Of a stretch of DNA of 64,000 nt, positions 1 through 10,445 are shown piece after piece; positions within the stretch are counted from its first letter, which is position 1, and each line of letters opens with the position of its first letter. Source of the stretch: Latrodectus hesperus (taxonomy: Eukaryota; Arthropoda; Arachnida; Araneae; Theridiidae); contig CM075850.1 of assembly GCA_037975125.1 (NCBI GenBank), forward strand, positions 132,058,441 to 132,122,440. The letters are read 5' to 3'. Below the pieces are notes generated by a model. It had not been told where the DNA came from, ran no database searches, and saw nothing but the letters and a program-made list of their open reading frames with translations. A program made the translations under genes and the position numbers.

Positions 1-1766
1 AAAAATTTTACTACACAAATATTATTTACTTGTTATTTATTTATTTTTACTAATATTGGTTTTAAGAGGTATAACATCTTAGGATTGCCAGCATTTTTGG
101 GGTTTTATGAAAGAAGTTCTAGGAAAAAGACTCTTGCTCTCATTATTTTGTATATTATTGTGCCTTGTTAATGAATTTGTTATTTGAATGTTAGAGAAGA
201 TTGATTTGTCTCAATTTTTGTAGAAAGTTAGCACAAAACCTTTTGGATAAATTGCAGCTGCTGAGATATGCACATATATTCTACATTTATTGCACATTTT
301 AAAAATTTACAAACACTAATATTTTAAAAGCTTAGTGTTCAGCTTATGTATGAATAGGTTTAGAAATTGTGTATAGATTTATTGAGTTATAACTACAAAA
401 TCTCTTTTGTAATTTAATTCTCATGATTGGTTGGTGTCATATCCATTTGAAGTCAAACTACTCCATGTGCTAAGATCATGGCCTTGCCATGTGAATAATT
501 TTGTTATTATAGAGATTTCCCTGAAATTTGAATTCATCAATAGCCTGTGAACATTTTATGATGGCCAGGCAGTTAAAAAATGTGTTCTGGTATGAGTTCC
601 TCCTCCGGGGGCATTTCCTACATTCCTTGTAAGTTCTGGTGTCGTCTGTATTTTTAGTCATTCCACAAAAGTGATGGGTTCTAAGTCTGGAAATAGTCTA
701 CTTAATTCTTATAAATATAGAATATACTGTTTGAAAAATATAGTTTATATAATTAACTTATACTATGTTTGTGAGATTTTGAAATGAATTGGGTTCTGTG
801 CTTAGTGATGATGCATAAATAAAAATATTTGGGAAATGAAACATTTAAAAGTTTTATTTCATTTAAATTATAATTAGAAAATATTATTAATTCATTTCAA
901 AAATATTTTATGAAAGTAATTTCTCCTTTTTAATTTAAATATTTACAGCTGCTTCATTGTTCCTATAATTTTTTTTTTAATTTCTTCCTAAAAAAATTTT
1001 TTTTAAACTTTAGTTAATTTTTTTTCATATCTTTTAACTGTTTTGGTTTTTCCCTTTGGTTTGTCTCTGATATTTTTTGCAAAGATAAAGGAATGCTCTC
1101 TGCCTGAAGGTAGAAAACAATCTTTCAATTTTTGCTACTGCTATACCTGTTGCAATTGATTACTGTATTGTACACAGTTCTTTGAGGAATTAAGCCTTGA
1201 TCTGCAATGGCTTAAAATTATTTTAAGTGATTCTGTATTTGTTATCAACATTTCCAAAAAATAGTTTTGAATCATTACTTGAAATACTTTGAGGACATAC
1301 TTCTTATTTTTAATAACATCCATTCACATAATAAGTGTTCCATTATTTTTTTATTTTTCCTATTCTGACTATACTTATCTGTTTAGAATGTATTTAAAAT
1401 AAAATAAATTATGCAGTGTGTTAATCCATTAAATCTGGTGAGAATGATGGCAAAAAATTTTACCATAAATGATGAATTTTCTAATCAAGAAACATTGTAA
1501 TAATATATAATTGTTTTAGCTTTAAACTTATACTTTGTTGCTTAAAAATATAGATTTTCTCGTTATATTTTATTTATTATGTAATTTTCTTTATAAATAG
1601 AAAGGATTACAAATAATAAATTTTAAATTAATATTTCTTCAATAATTTTAAAAAATAGCTAAAGAATTTTTTGTTTTAAGAAATATGTATAGTATGTTTT
1701 TTCACATTAACTGACATTTAAAATTAAAAGCAAATGTTTCTAATGTCAGAAATTTATTCTTTGTAG
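1..1766. other. AT-rich non-coding sequence, probably LAMTOR2 intron 1
   Basis: No convincing coding exon is visible. The first LAMTOR2 exon should encode about 22 residues ending in an intron of phase 2, but nothing resembling its conserved start was found here, so I infer it lies upstream and this stretch is intron. The sequence is dominated by A and T runs. The segment ends with a polypyrimidine-poor but usable acceptor (TTTGTAG) directly before the next exon. Confidence 0.5.
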
Positions 1767-1929
1767 GCTGCTAAACAGAGAAGGAACATTGTTGGCTTAC
1801 TCAGGTTTTGCTGGAAAAGATGCAAAACTCACTGCTGCTATTACAAGTAATATTTGGATGACTTATGAAAAAAATGGTTGCACTGCATTCAATTCTGAAG
1901 CTCTAAAATTTATAATTATTGATTGCGAG
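1767..1929 (+). CDS. LAMTOR2: LAMTOR2 (Ragulator subunit p14), exon 2
   Basis: The exon reads, after one carried-over base, LLNREGTLLAYSGFAG and on through SNIWMTYEKNG to FIIIDCE. This follows the roadblock/LC7 fold of LAMTOR2 (LLLN.EG.LLAYSG, ..AAI.SNIW..Y..NG, LKFI..DC) almost without gaps. LAMTOR2 pairs with LAMTOR3 inside the pentameric Ragulator complex on late endosome/lysosome membranes, which anchors Rag GTPases for mTORC1 signalling and scaffolds MEK1 through LAMTOR3. The exon is bounded by an AG acceptor at 1765-1766 and a GTATGT donor from 1930; it enters in phase 2 and leaves in phase 0, matching exon 3. No frameshift or stop is present, so the gene looks intact. About 22 N-terminal residues are missing and lie upstream of the window. 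Identification is from conserved residues seen by eye and is very secure. Confidence 0.95.
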
Positions 1930-4900
1930 GTATGTGCTTATATTTATCAATTGTGATATTAATGGCTATGCTTGATACATTTAGTATTTATGTTCATTAG
2001 AAACTAATTTTTTTATCAGATCAGGTTAAGGAATTAAAGTTCAAAGTCATTTTACATTTATTAAAACTGAGTGTTATATGATTAAAAATCATTGTACTGG
2101 ATGCATATTTATTATAAACTCAAAAATATAATAAATATTAAAAAAAAATTTTTTGCATTTATGAATATATGTGTAGATAAAAAATAACTTTTAGATAACA
2201 TAAAAATTATGCAGTTGTTGTTGGAAAGGAAAATTAAATACTTCCTATATTTCATATGTATAATTTTTATCTATAAAAATTTTTTTAATTAAATTTTTTC
2301 AATTTTCTGTAATATGTGATAGTAAATGTATTTCTTAAACACAGTTTGTACCATTATAAATGTTTGATGAGTTTCATAATAACAAATACATTTGTTTAGC
2401 AATATAGAGAAAGATCCCAGAATTAAATTTTTCCAGAGGCTTTTGATCTGCAATGACAAGACTTTGTACTTACCAGTACTATCTTTCATTAAAATAGGAG
2501 ACTTCTCTTAGTTGGTTGTTATAACTTCAACTTTTTCATTATCACTCTTAACTCTATGGGTTATGCTTCTCTCACTTACCTCCATTCCCCTACCAAAGCA
2601 TTGATGTAACATGTTATAATACGTTTTAAATAAATTATTTTAGCACCTTCAAGTACCAAAAGACCTAAGTCTGTTGCTAATTCTATTAAATCTACTTTTT
2701 TAGCCTTACCCCAAAAAGCCGTACTTTACAAATTATAATACTTAATTACTTTACACATAAAAATACTTTATCAATAATAAGATTGTTACTTCCAAAACAA
2801 AACCAATTGTTTCTTTAAAAATGAAATTACTTTTTGCAAACGAAATTAAGATAACACTTTATACTTATACACATAATTCTTAAATCTCATTCACTGCTTT
2901 TGAATACTTTTCTTAATACATTAATACAAATTTCAAAACAAATTAAAATTCCCTTGAATTTCGAAAGCGTCACAAGTTCATCCCCCTGCTGATTTATTAT
3001 GAATTCCATTTTCGTTTATCAGATGACTAGATTAGGTAGGTAAGGAAGAAGTTCTTAAATATACTAATATTTTTTTAAAGATTTATTTACAATTAGGATT
3101 ATTTACAGACATTTTTTAGCTAGCTCCTCCACTCATTCTCTCTGCTCAATTACATAAACATCTCTTAACATGTCATTAACTACTGCCATCTAGTGGCCAC
3201 TCATTATTTTTTAATTACTATTACAGCTTAATGTTAACTAAATGTGTTGATTATTTGTAATTGAAAATTCTTTATAAATTTATAAGTTATGTTTAAAAGT
3301 ATAACTTTTATAACTTCAATTTTTTTGCTACAGTAATATTTTATGTAAGAAATTTAATGGTATTCTATCGAATTTTTTAATTTATATGCAGGAATTTAAT
3401 AAAAACTTATAAAGTGCAAAATAAAAATATATCACTATGCATTTACTATGGATTTAAAAATTAATGGAAGTTCAGGGGTTAAATCAAAATGATCATAATT
3501 TATTCTAAAATATTTTAATTTACTTTTTTGTGGATTGGTATTTATATAATTCCTATGAAATCAGATTTTATTTAAAAAAATTTACTTTAAAAAATTTTTA
3601 TGCTATGTTTTTTTTATTATTATTATTTTTATTGCTATGTTTTTATGACATGATAAATTTATTATTTAGAATAATTATCTTGCTTTAATTATATAATACA
3701 TATTAATAGAAAAATAATTGATAAAATTTAACTGAGATGTGACATGAAATAAAAATCAATTTATATTTTATTAAATAAATCACTTTAAAATAGAATTTTT
3801 TTATTATTTCTTTTGTACATATATTTTATGTAAAGGAAAAAAATACTCCATTTTTGTTTTGAGTAGAGAATTTTCTGTGAGAATGTTTATCTGGGGTCAT
3901 TGGGCTTAATTATTGGACAACACACATTTCTTAGAATAAAAAACTATGGGAAATCGATGTTAGACAATAGAAGATGGTTGTGCTTATGCCTTCTGCATGC
4001 ACATTTTAGTGGCCAGGTCTTGAAAAGATTACAAGTTTCATATATTTTAAATACATGGATTCCTATCGTTAAAAATTCCTTGGGAAATGTAATAATGCAA
4101 TGGATCATTAAATAAAGAGTTCATAAGTTTCCAGAGTTGTTAAAGTCTACTTATTGTTATCTACACTACATTGCTATGTCAAATTTTTGTATAAATTAAA
4201 AGAGACAAAGAATGAAAACAGCAAGCCTTGTTTTGTTTATTCCATTACTTTGGGAATTTTAAATTATTTAACTATAAAATTGCTTGCTGTATGTATTGAG
4301 TAATTTCATAAATGCATTGACGTTTAGAATAAATAATATTTGTATTAACTGCTTGTTTAGTCAAGAAGAAAATTTTTTCATAGTAACTCTTCAATTAAAA
4401 ATATTTCTTATTACTTATATGTGCAAAAATAAAATGCAAATTGAGAAATAGCTCAGCTATATAATTTATTGAAATAAAACTATAGTAATTTCTTTTTTAC
4501 TTCCCATCCTTGTAGCTAAATAGAGTGTGTATCAAAAGTAAGTTTAGTATGAAACTCTAAATTATCAAAATTATAAATATTGGCAGCAATGCATTTGATA
4601 GGAAACATTGATGGGTTGTAGTTCAGCTTTTTTAAATTGTTTCAAGATTACATTGGATTTTGTATAAGGAATAATAGATATTTGGGACTAATTGCTATAC
4701 TTAATTTCTAATTTAATATGACTTAAATTTTTGTAATTTATTGTTGTGAGTCTTAGACTCTGACACAATATGATATAAATAACTTACAAATTCTGGGCAG
4801 AAATTATTTAAAATTAAGTAATAATTGTTGTAAAATAAGAACTAATAATTTACTAGAGGCTATTATCAAACACAGACGAATTCATCAAGGCAGACTTAGT

Positions 4901-5417
4901 GGCATTAGGGGAACTCATGTGCAAAAGTTAAATCTAAAAAAGGATGATATCCTGATGGATTTTTAACCGGAAAATAAAAATCAGAACAAAGCTGCCTGAT
5001 GAGACATCGTGGAGCAGCAGAGGCTATTTGGGCAGTAATGGTGATGGTTGGAAATACTTTCCCACAGAATTATTGCTTATCTATAGGTTTAATAATCAAT
5101 ACTTAATGTTTTTAATTAATATTTTTAATATTATTTTCTTAATGATTTGCTAAAAAGTTTTTAGTTAAGTCTTTTTTATGAAATACTTATCAACTAAAGA
5201 TTACACACTTCATTCCTTAGTGTAATCCCAACTGAAATAAAAATAATCTTTTTCAAATCTTTGATTATTTTCAATCTTAAGGGGAAAATTTTTAGTTCAT
5301 AATTAATACAATTTTTTTTATTTCATAAAATTCTCTAGTGTTATTTGGAAATATTATAAGTGGGGCACTGTTTATACTTTTTGTACTGTTTATGAGCTTC
5401 TCCTATTTTTATTTCAG
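1930..5417 (+). other. LAMTOR2: LAMTOR2 intron 2
   Basis: This 3,488-base intron starts with GTATGT and ends with TTTATTTCAG. It is AT-rich and holds no recognised coding element; the 71-codon open frame at 3900-4115 has no recognisable similarity and looks like chance. A slightly more GC-rich patch around 3115-3200 includes a CTCF-core-like match, listed separately. No SINE of the kinds found later in the window was seen inside it. Confidence 0.85.
3183..3196 (-). promoter_or_regulatory. CTCF-core-like motif in LAMTOR2 intron 2
   Basis: On the minus strand this reads CCACTAGATGGCAG, which fits every position of the degenerate CTCF core CCASYAGRKGGCRS. CTCF exists in arthropods, so a binding site is possible. 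The same words also turn up in arthropod repeats, and a single short match has limited weight. No function is shown. Confidence 0.3.
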
Positions 5418-5567
5418 GGTGGATATGTTGCAGTAACAGGTGTCGCTAATTTATTGCTTTGCCTTCAAGCAGAAGCTGGTGTGGACCTGGGCTTATTGAA
5501 AGCTAAAGCTGAAGCTCTTGCAAAATATCTGGAAGTGCCTTTAAATCAAGTTTCTGCTTCTGTATAA
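5418..5567 (+). CDS. LAMTOR2: LAMTOR2 (Ragulator subunit p14), terminal exon
   Basis: Starting directly after the CAG acceptor, the exon encodes 49 residues beginning GGYVAVTGVANLLLC and ending in YLEVPLNQVSASV before TAA (5565-5567). This is the second half of the roadblock domain: the strand VAVTGVANLLLC, the acidic loop, the long helix LGLLKAKAEALAKYLE and the family's short C-terminal tail. It joins exon 2 in phase 0 (..DCE|GGYV..). Combined with exon 2 this gives 103 codons; with the missing first exon the protein would be about 125 residues, the usual family length. The gene points toward the inside of the window and no other gene follows closely. No AATAAA is obvious just downstream, although an ATTAAA lies near 5785. 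Confidence 0.95.
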   Translation, partial: GGYVAVTGVANLLLCLQAEAGVDLGLLKAKAEALAKYLEVPLNQVSASV

Positions 5568-5649
5568 GAAATATAAAATAATTATAGTTTCCAAAACTTT
5601 TCTATATTAGATGTATATATGTAATTTCATATTTGTATCATGTTATATT

Positions 5650-5700
5650 AATCTACTTTTATAGAGAATGTTATAAAGTATATGATGATAAAAGTAGATT
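5650..5700. repeat. 13-bp perfect inverted repeat in LAMTOR2 3' region
   Basis: The arms AATCTACTTTTAT (5650-5662) and ATAAAAGTAGATT (5688-5700) are exact reverse complements separated by 25 bases. In RNA this gives a 13-bp stem within 85 bases of the stop codon. It may be a 3'-UTR structure or the ends of a tiny foldback element. Confidence 0.7.
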
Positions 5701-5736
5701 TACCCTTTTCATTTTGTCTCTTTAAAAAGCGTTTAG

Positions 5737-5774
5737 TAACAATGTGAGGAATATATATTCCTCTCACATTGTTA
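5737..5774. repeat. Compact inverted repeat (near-palindrome)
   Basis: TAACAATGTGAG (5737-5748) pairs exactly with CTCACATTGTTA (5763-5774), and the 14 bases between them are themselves almost self-complementary around ATATAT. The result is an almost loopless hairpin with a two-base bulge. It lies 36 bp after the preceding inverted repeat. Confidence 0.75.
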
Positions 5775-6990
5775 ACAGAATCATGAATTAAATAATAACT
5801 GTTTAAAGAGTAATTAGAATAATATAATTGTTTAAATGTTTTCTATTAATTTATGAAGAAAATTTGAAATTAAAAATGAAAGTTATTTTGCCAATCCAAC
5901 TCCTGTCTTTCAGCCAATGCATCAAAATATAACACTTGTCAACATAATATTTTCATCAACAAAACTAAATAGTGATTCTAATGTAATTGTTCATACAGAA
6001 TACAAACATGTAAACATTTTCCTTTCATCAGGCATAGTTTTTTTGCGAATATCATTTTATTTTTCTTTAATTCTTGCATATTAAGGATAAATTTATGTGA
6101 AATAATTTGATGCCAAGTAAACTGATATTATGACTAAACTTATTCGAAGAGCGTTTATACCTATTTATGTTTTAACATGTTAGCAATTGCCTTGTTTTAG
6201 AAAACAAATGCCTGTAGTCAATATTAAAATAGTAGCAACATGTATATGGTGATTGCTGTATTTATTTCTGCAATGGTTCTGTACTATTTTTATTTGCTTT
6301 AATTTAAAATTTTCATAATGCCAATAATGTGTTTAAATCAACCTTCTGTGGAGATCGGACATTCAAGTTTCAAAGACGAAATTTCACTTCTGAATATATG
6401 TTATGAACTGTACTTCGGTTGTAAAGCTGGTGATTTTGATAAAGACTGGGCTTCAGATGTATGCTATGTATAATGTGTTAAGCTTCTGATGGGATGCAAA
6501 AAGGGTACTTTTTATTAACCATTTTCAGTCCCTATGATTTTGAAAAGTCCCAATTTGTGTGTGAGACATGTGCTTTATAGTAAAGAGCTCAATTTCGATG
6601 AAGTTCACACTGAAGACGAAGGATAGGAGAGAGGTGATCGACCTTACATATGCAGCAGGTTGTTCATCAGAACCTCACTTTTTATCTCAACAAGATCTTA
6701 AGAACCTTGTAAGGGATTTAAATTTGTCTAAACAGTCAGTGGAGCTTTTAAGTTCCAGGCTCAAAGGAATTTAAAGATGACGTACAGATACGCGCTTATT
6801 TTAATAGATATAGTTACTTTACTACTAGATATAGTTATTAAGATTACTTCTGTAAAGAAGACAATGGTTTTGTAATGTTTATTTAAAAATAAAATTTTTT
6901 GTACATGAATACCGCCCACATGAGTGGCAATTGTTTGGAAGTTTGAAGGCTGTAGCACTGCATAATGGAAATGAATTAACATCAGTACTG

Positions 6991-7198
6991 CATGCTAGTG
7001 ATAGCCGAGCTGGCAGCCGAATGGTTAGCGCTCTTGCCTTCGGTTCAACAGTTCGTGGGTTCGAATTCCACCTTGGGCATGGATGTTGGTAGTGGTTCGG
7101 AATCCACTTTAAGCCGTAAGTCCCGGTCTAATTAGCCCTCGTGTGCAAAAAATGACCGTTGAGCGACAAACAAACCAAACCAAACCATGCTAGTGATA
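6991..7198 (+). mobile_element. S1 SINE (tRNA-Ser-like head) with 13-bp target duplication
   Basis: The body (7004-7185) starts GCCGAGCTGGCAGCCGAATG, resembling the D-arm/A-box region of a class II tRNA, and has a B-box-like GGTTCGAATTCC near 7060. Anticodon-stem bases are not preserved well enough to be a gene. A unique region and a tail with CAAAC repeats follow. The 13-bp CATGCTAGTGATA flanks both sides (6991-7003 and 7186-7198), fixing the ends exactly and indicating LINE-type target-primed insertion. It sits inside the decayed family member at 6340-7990. Confidence 0.9.
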
Positions 7199-7276
7199 TG
7201 AAATTGTTAGGAAAAGTTCAGCACACTAAATATAACTGCTTAAGTAATAGCTTTATTGTTAGGTTTCCAACTTGAT

Positions 7277-7484
7277 ACACAGAATGTTATGCCAAACTGG
7301 CAGCCGAATCGTTAGCGCTATTGCTTTCGTTTCAACAGTTCGTGAGTTCGAATCCCACCTTGGGTATGGATGTTTGTAGTGGTTCGGAATCCACTTTAAA
7401 AATAAACCGTAGGTCCCGGTCTAATTAGCCCTCGTATGCAAAAAATATCCGTTGAGCGACAAACAAAACCAAACACAGAATGTT
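7277..7484 (+). mobile_element. Second S1 SINE with 12-bp target duplication
   Basis: The body (7289-7472) is about 85-90% like the copy 290 bp upstream by eye, in the same orientation, again with a GTTCGAATCCC B-box and a tail of CAAAACCAAA type. ACACAGAATGTT is present at 7277-7288 and 7473-7484, so this was an independent insertion and not a tandem duplication of the neighbouring copy. Confidence 0.9.
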
Positions 7485-8041
7485 TTTTTGTGTGAATGAG
7501 ACAGCAGATCTCATTTCATAAGGACATGGCCATAAACGTGAATCTTTTATTCCAGCATATAAAAATATATCAAATATTCCTTTTGTGACACTTGAAAAGT
7601 GTTTTTACCTCCCCTACATTCAAAACAGGGACTGATGGAAAATTTTGTAAAATCTATGGACAAAAGTTCTCAAATTTCTTGTAATAAGTGATGCAAAATT
7701 CAAGAAAGGAATATTTATAGAACCGCAGTAAGATCAATAGTATCGCATGAAGATGTTGTGGAATCCATCGGTCAATGCAGCAGAAAAATCATTTGTTGTA
7801 GATCTCTGGGCAATAATAAAGTTAATGAAATCTGGCTTCATACAAAGAATGGCATGTCTTGAAAATTCACTGTTTGGACTCCCATTTAGACTTTTTCTCT
7901 GGTGAGCATTTCCATCTGCATCCTGAAAAAAAAAAGCCCAGTATACTACTACAAAGAAAGACATCCCTAAAGTAAAATATAGCCGAAGGTCAAAATATAC
8001 AACTTTAGAGTAGCTAAATCAGAATATTAAATGATTTATTA

Positions 8042-8876
8042 TTAAATGTTTCCTAAGTACCAAAGTGTCATTTCTTTTAGAACTTTAAAAATTGTGTCAA
8101 AGAAATATACCTGCCTGATGGAGAAAATCTGAGCGCATATTGCCATTATCGAACACCATAACATGTAAAGGTCGACATAACAAGTTTCTATACTCATGTC
8201 TAAAACTAACTTTGCAAATAAAAGACAATTCGAGTTTTCGCGAAGTGATAAACAAAGTAAATTGGATGCTTCTACTAAAATCGGAAACTGGTTTTCTGGG
8301 TAATTAGAATGTCCGCGACAAACTGACAACTGAATGGTTAGTGCTCAGATATTCAATAACGGCATCATCAATATTCTCAATCTGAACCATTTTATCATCA
8401 CAACAGCCGATTGTGTAAATAGTGTTCAATCTGCCTGACACGTTGTTGTCGCACACTACCACCTCCAGTCTGGGAGGTGACGAGAGGAAAATGATCGCTA
8501 TTGTGCTGATCATTTTCCACCGATAAATTTAACAATGGCAAAAGTGAGGGAGAACATATGGCCAGATCGAGAGAATGAAATGGTCTTGTGGGTAAGTGGA
8601 AGTAGGTCTTCTCGTCGGTTTTAATCAGACAGAGACAATTGTTAGCAACAGAAATGATGTAGGCAGCTGATCAACTAATGTATCAAGTTGTTCTTGGTGG
8701 ATGACATCATATGGAGTTGGATATAAACTACAGACTGTAATTAGACTTGAAAAGTGGATTCTCACAGCCTGTGTAGAATTAATTGAATGGATAGTGCTGT
8801 GGAAATAATTAGATGTTAATATGCAACACCTCTGGACCATCATCACCACAGTCTTTTCGAAAGCTTTTGAACCCAC
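8042..8876 (-). pseudogene. LINE ORF2 remnant: AP-endonuclease domain
   Basis: The minus-strand frames carry phrases typical of the Jockey endonuclease and its downstream linker: VIHQEQLDTLVDQLPTSFLL (the strand before the GDFN motif, which is itself lost) and then a linker with PENQFPILVEASN and a Leu/Arg-rich region. Three frames are needed to follow it, so it cannot make protein. No reverse-transcriptase motifs appear before the match fades at about 7990. Confidence 0.6.
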
Positions 8877-9281
8877 GCATGGGAAATTAGTGGACTTTAT
8901 GAATGTTTCCTACATGCGGGGTTGTAGGCTGAAATTATATATTTGATGTCATCATGATGTGAACGTAAACCATAGCATTTCCAAGAAACAAAGGAAGTTT
9001 TTGTTTAATTTGAAAAACTCCTTTCCCGAAGTTGGAAGGCGTCTCGTCTGTCATCTCGAGCGATAAAGTCGTCCGAGGGATGTATAGAAACAGCGTCGAC
9101 AAGGCTTTACGGGTAGATATGGAGGGCCGATTTGTGTCTCCTTTGAGGACTTTAATTTATAAGTCTTCATGACTTTTGATTTAGTCGAAGGAGCGTTTCT
9201 TCTGCTCAATGATGGAGACAGATTTTGGTCTTGATGTTGAAGTTTGGGGTAATCTAATTAGGGGAAGTGAAACCAATTCAG

Positions 9282-9890
9282 TCAGTGTACCTGCCGATCG
9301 GATGACTTTTTTGATCCGATTGCGTAGCTTACTCCAGCTTTTGGGCAGCGAGAGGTAACTTGTCGTCGAGTCTCAAGATACCTACAATTGGTACTAAACT
9401 TTATGGTGATTTCCTTTTCTTCTGCCGATATTGGACACTTTCGAGAATAAGAGCGGTGGTCACCATGACAGTTGATACACCTCTCCTTCGCTGTACAGTT
9501 CAAGCTATCGTGGCCAACTACTGCGCGTCGAGTGCAAGTTAGTTGGCCTCTGTGAGCGTTTCTCGAGTGCACGAATCGTTGGCACTGAAAACATCATTCC
9601 ACATCGTAAGGGATTTGGTATATAAGGCCGGACGGGTAAATTCATGTATGCAGCTTTTACATGCTGTAGAAGGTTTGGTGTCGCAAAAGTCAGAATAAAA
9701 TGCTTAGTATTCATGCACTTTCCATCTCATCTGACTGTGATGCGTTCAACGGCACAGACCTTCTGATTCTGCAAATTATCAAGTATATCATCCGTCGGCA
9801 TGAACAGAAAATCTCTTGCATCGGCGACACAGTTACCACTAAATTAGCCAGAAAATTCCTCTTAATTATATTGCCTGCCTAAAAGTAGTA
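9282..9890 (-). pseudogene. LINE ORF1 remnant with CCHC zinc knuckles
   Basis: Reading the minus strand across two frames gives the Jockey-type ORF1 pattern. First comes TKHFILTFATPNLLQHVKAA, then VRPYIPNPLRC, then knuckle-like Cys/His groups including LTCTRRAVVGHDSLNC and CINCHGDHRSYSRKCP, and then a basic EKEI..IK region. These proteins bind element RNA. A frameshift separates the FILTF part (9505-9714 frame) from the zinc-knuckle part (9282-9572 frame), and the first knuckle has lost residues. The start of the protein is not clear. It precedes the endonuclease remnant at 8042-8876, as expected for this type of LINE. Confidence 0.8.
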
Positions 9891-10445
9891 TTAGTAACTT
9901 CAACTTGCATTCAAAATTTTTGGGTTCTGACGGCACCACCGAATCCAACAAGAGGATGCAAACCAGCTGCACCAGTGTTAGCCAGGTCCTATACGCTCAC
10001 AGTACATCCCTGAGATGGCCTCCACCCTTAACGAGTCATCTGATTACTTGATCCATAAAGCCGATTGATGTGTTGAGGACAAAAGCATACCTCCCGTTTA
10101 CCTGAAACAGAGGCCAAAGTAATGTGTTGGTCTGTGGGGCCCTCAATTACCAGCACCCACCTTTCCAGGGACACAGGTTTCCACGCACGGCATACACGTA
10201 GGTGATTTAGTTCCTATGAGAAGCTAATAACAACAGGGAGGCGATTGTTGCTCAAGGGGAGCCCTCAATCTCTTGCAAAGCAACCACAATGAGGGAGAAA
10301 AGGAAGAAAAAGCAGTAGAGTAGGGGAGAGGAAAAGAGAGATCTCTGGGGTACCTCGGGATTGTGACACCCGTATTTACCTAAGGAAGGTAAACCCCCTG
10401 AGGAGACATAAGATCTTGAGTTCGATCCCAGCTAACAATGGAATA

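Larger units (their letters stand above)
5568..6339 (+). other. LAMTOR2 3' UTR and intergenic sequence
   Basis: Non-coding and AT-rich. It contains two closely spaced inverted repeats (5650-5700 and 5737-5774), listed separately, which would form hairpins if the LAMTOR2 transcript extends that far. The remainder up to about 6339 shows nothing recognisable. Confidence 0.5.
6340..7990 (+). pseudogene. Decayed member of an expanded, unnamed arthropod gene family
   Basis: Broken reading frames on the + strand match, in the right order, landmarks I remember from a large uncharacterised arthropod protein family. They are a GCKAGDFDKDWASDVCY zinc-ligand-like segment (about 6411-6465), SSEPHFLSQQDLKNLVRDL followed by NLSKQSVELLSSRLKG (about 6674-6771), an EW..F...LKAV.LHNGNEL segment (about 6920-6980), LMENFVKSMDK (about 7634-7666), a run around NAAEKSFVVDLW (about 7775-7810), and DSHLDFFSGEHFH (near 7880). 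The order suggests one full-length copy of roughly 1.2 kb of coding sequence, now with many stops and frameshifts. Two S1 SINEs (6991-7198, 7277-7484) split it. The family's biochemical role is not known to me. The assignment rests on memory of the family, so it needs a translated search. Confidence 0.55.
7990..10445 (-). mobile_element. Jockey-like LINE copy 1, decayed, minus strand
   Basis: The 5' end is near 10445 and the element runs leftward. From 5' to 3' it shows a G/C-richer leader (about 9950-10440), an ORF1 nucleic-acid-binding protein with zinc knuckles (9280-9890), and an AP-endonuclease ORF2 start (8040-8880). No reverse transcriptase follows: the element ends or is truncated near 7990. 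Stops and frameshifts are frequent. A related copy lies at 18560-19965 in the same orientation; both share long stretches, for example the segments around 8500-8720 and 19060-19330. The clade (Jockey or close relative) is inferred from the ORF1 motif order. Confidence 0.75.

Noticed and set aside
3900..4115. 71-codon open frame in LAMTOR2 intron 2
   Set aside because: No recognisable motif, AT-driven composition and no splice context; treated as chance.
7004..7185. Possible functional tRNA gene
   Set aside because: A- and B-box-like sequences are present, but there is no complete cloverleaf, a SINE body and tail follow, and a target duplication surrounds the whole. The same holds for the other SINE heads.
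8296..8345. S1-like SINE head fragment
   Set aside because: ACTGAATGGTTAGTGCTC resembles the S1 start, but the match is under 30 bases and lies in LINE sequence; too short to call.
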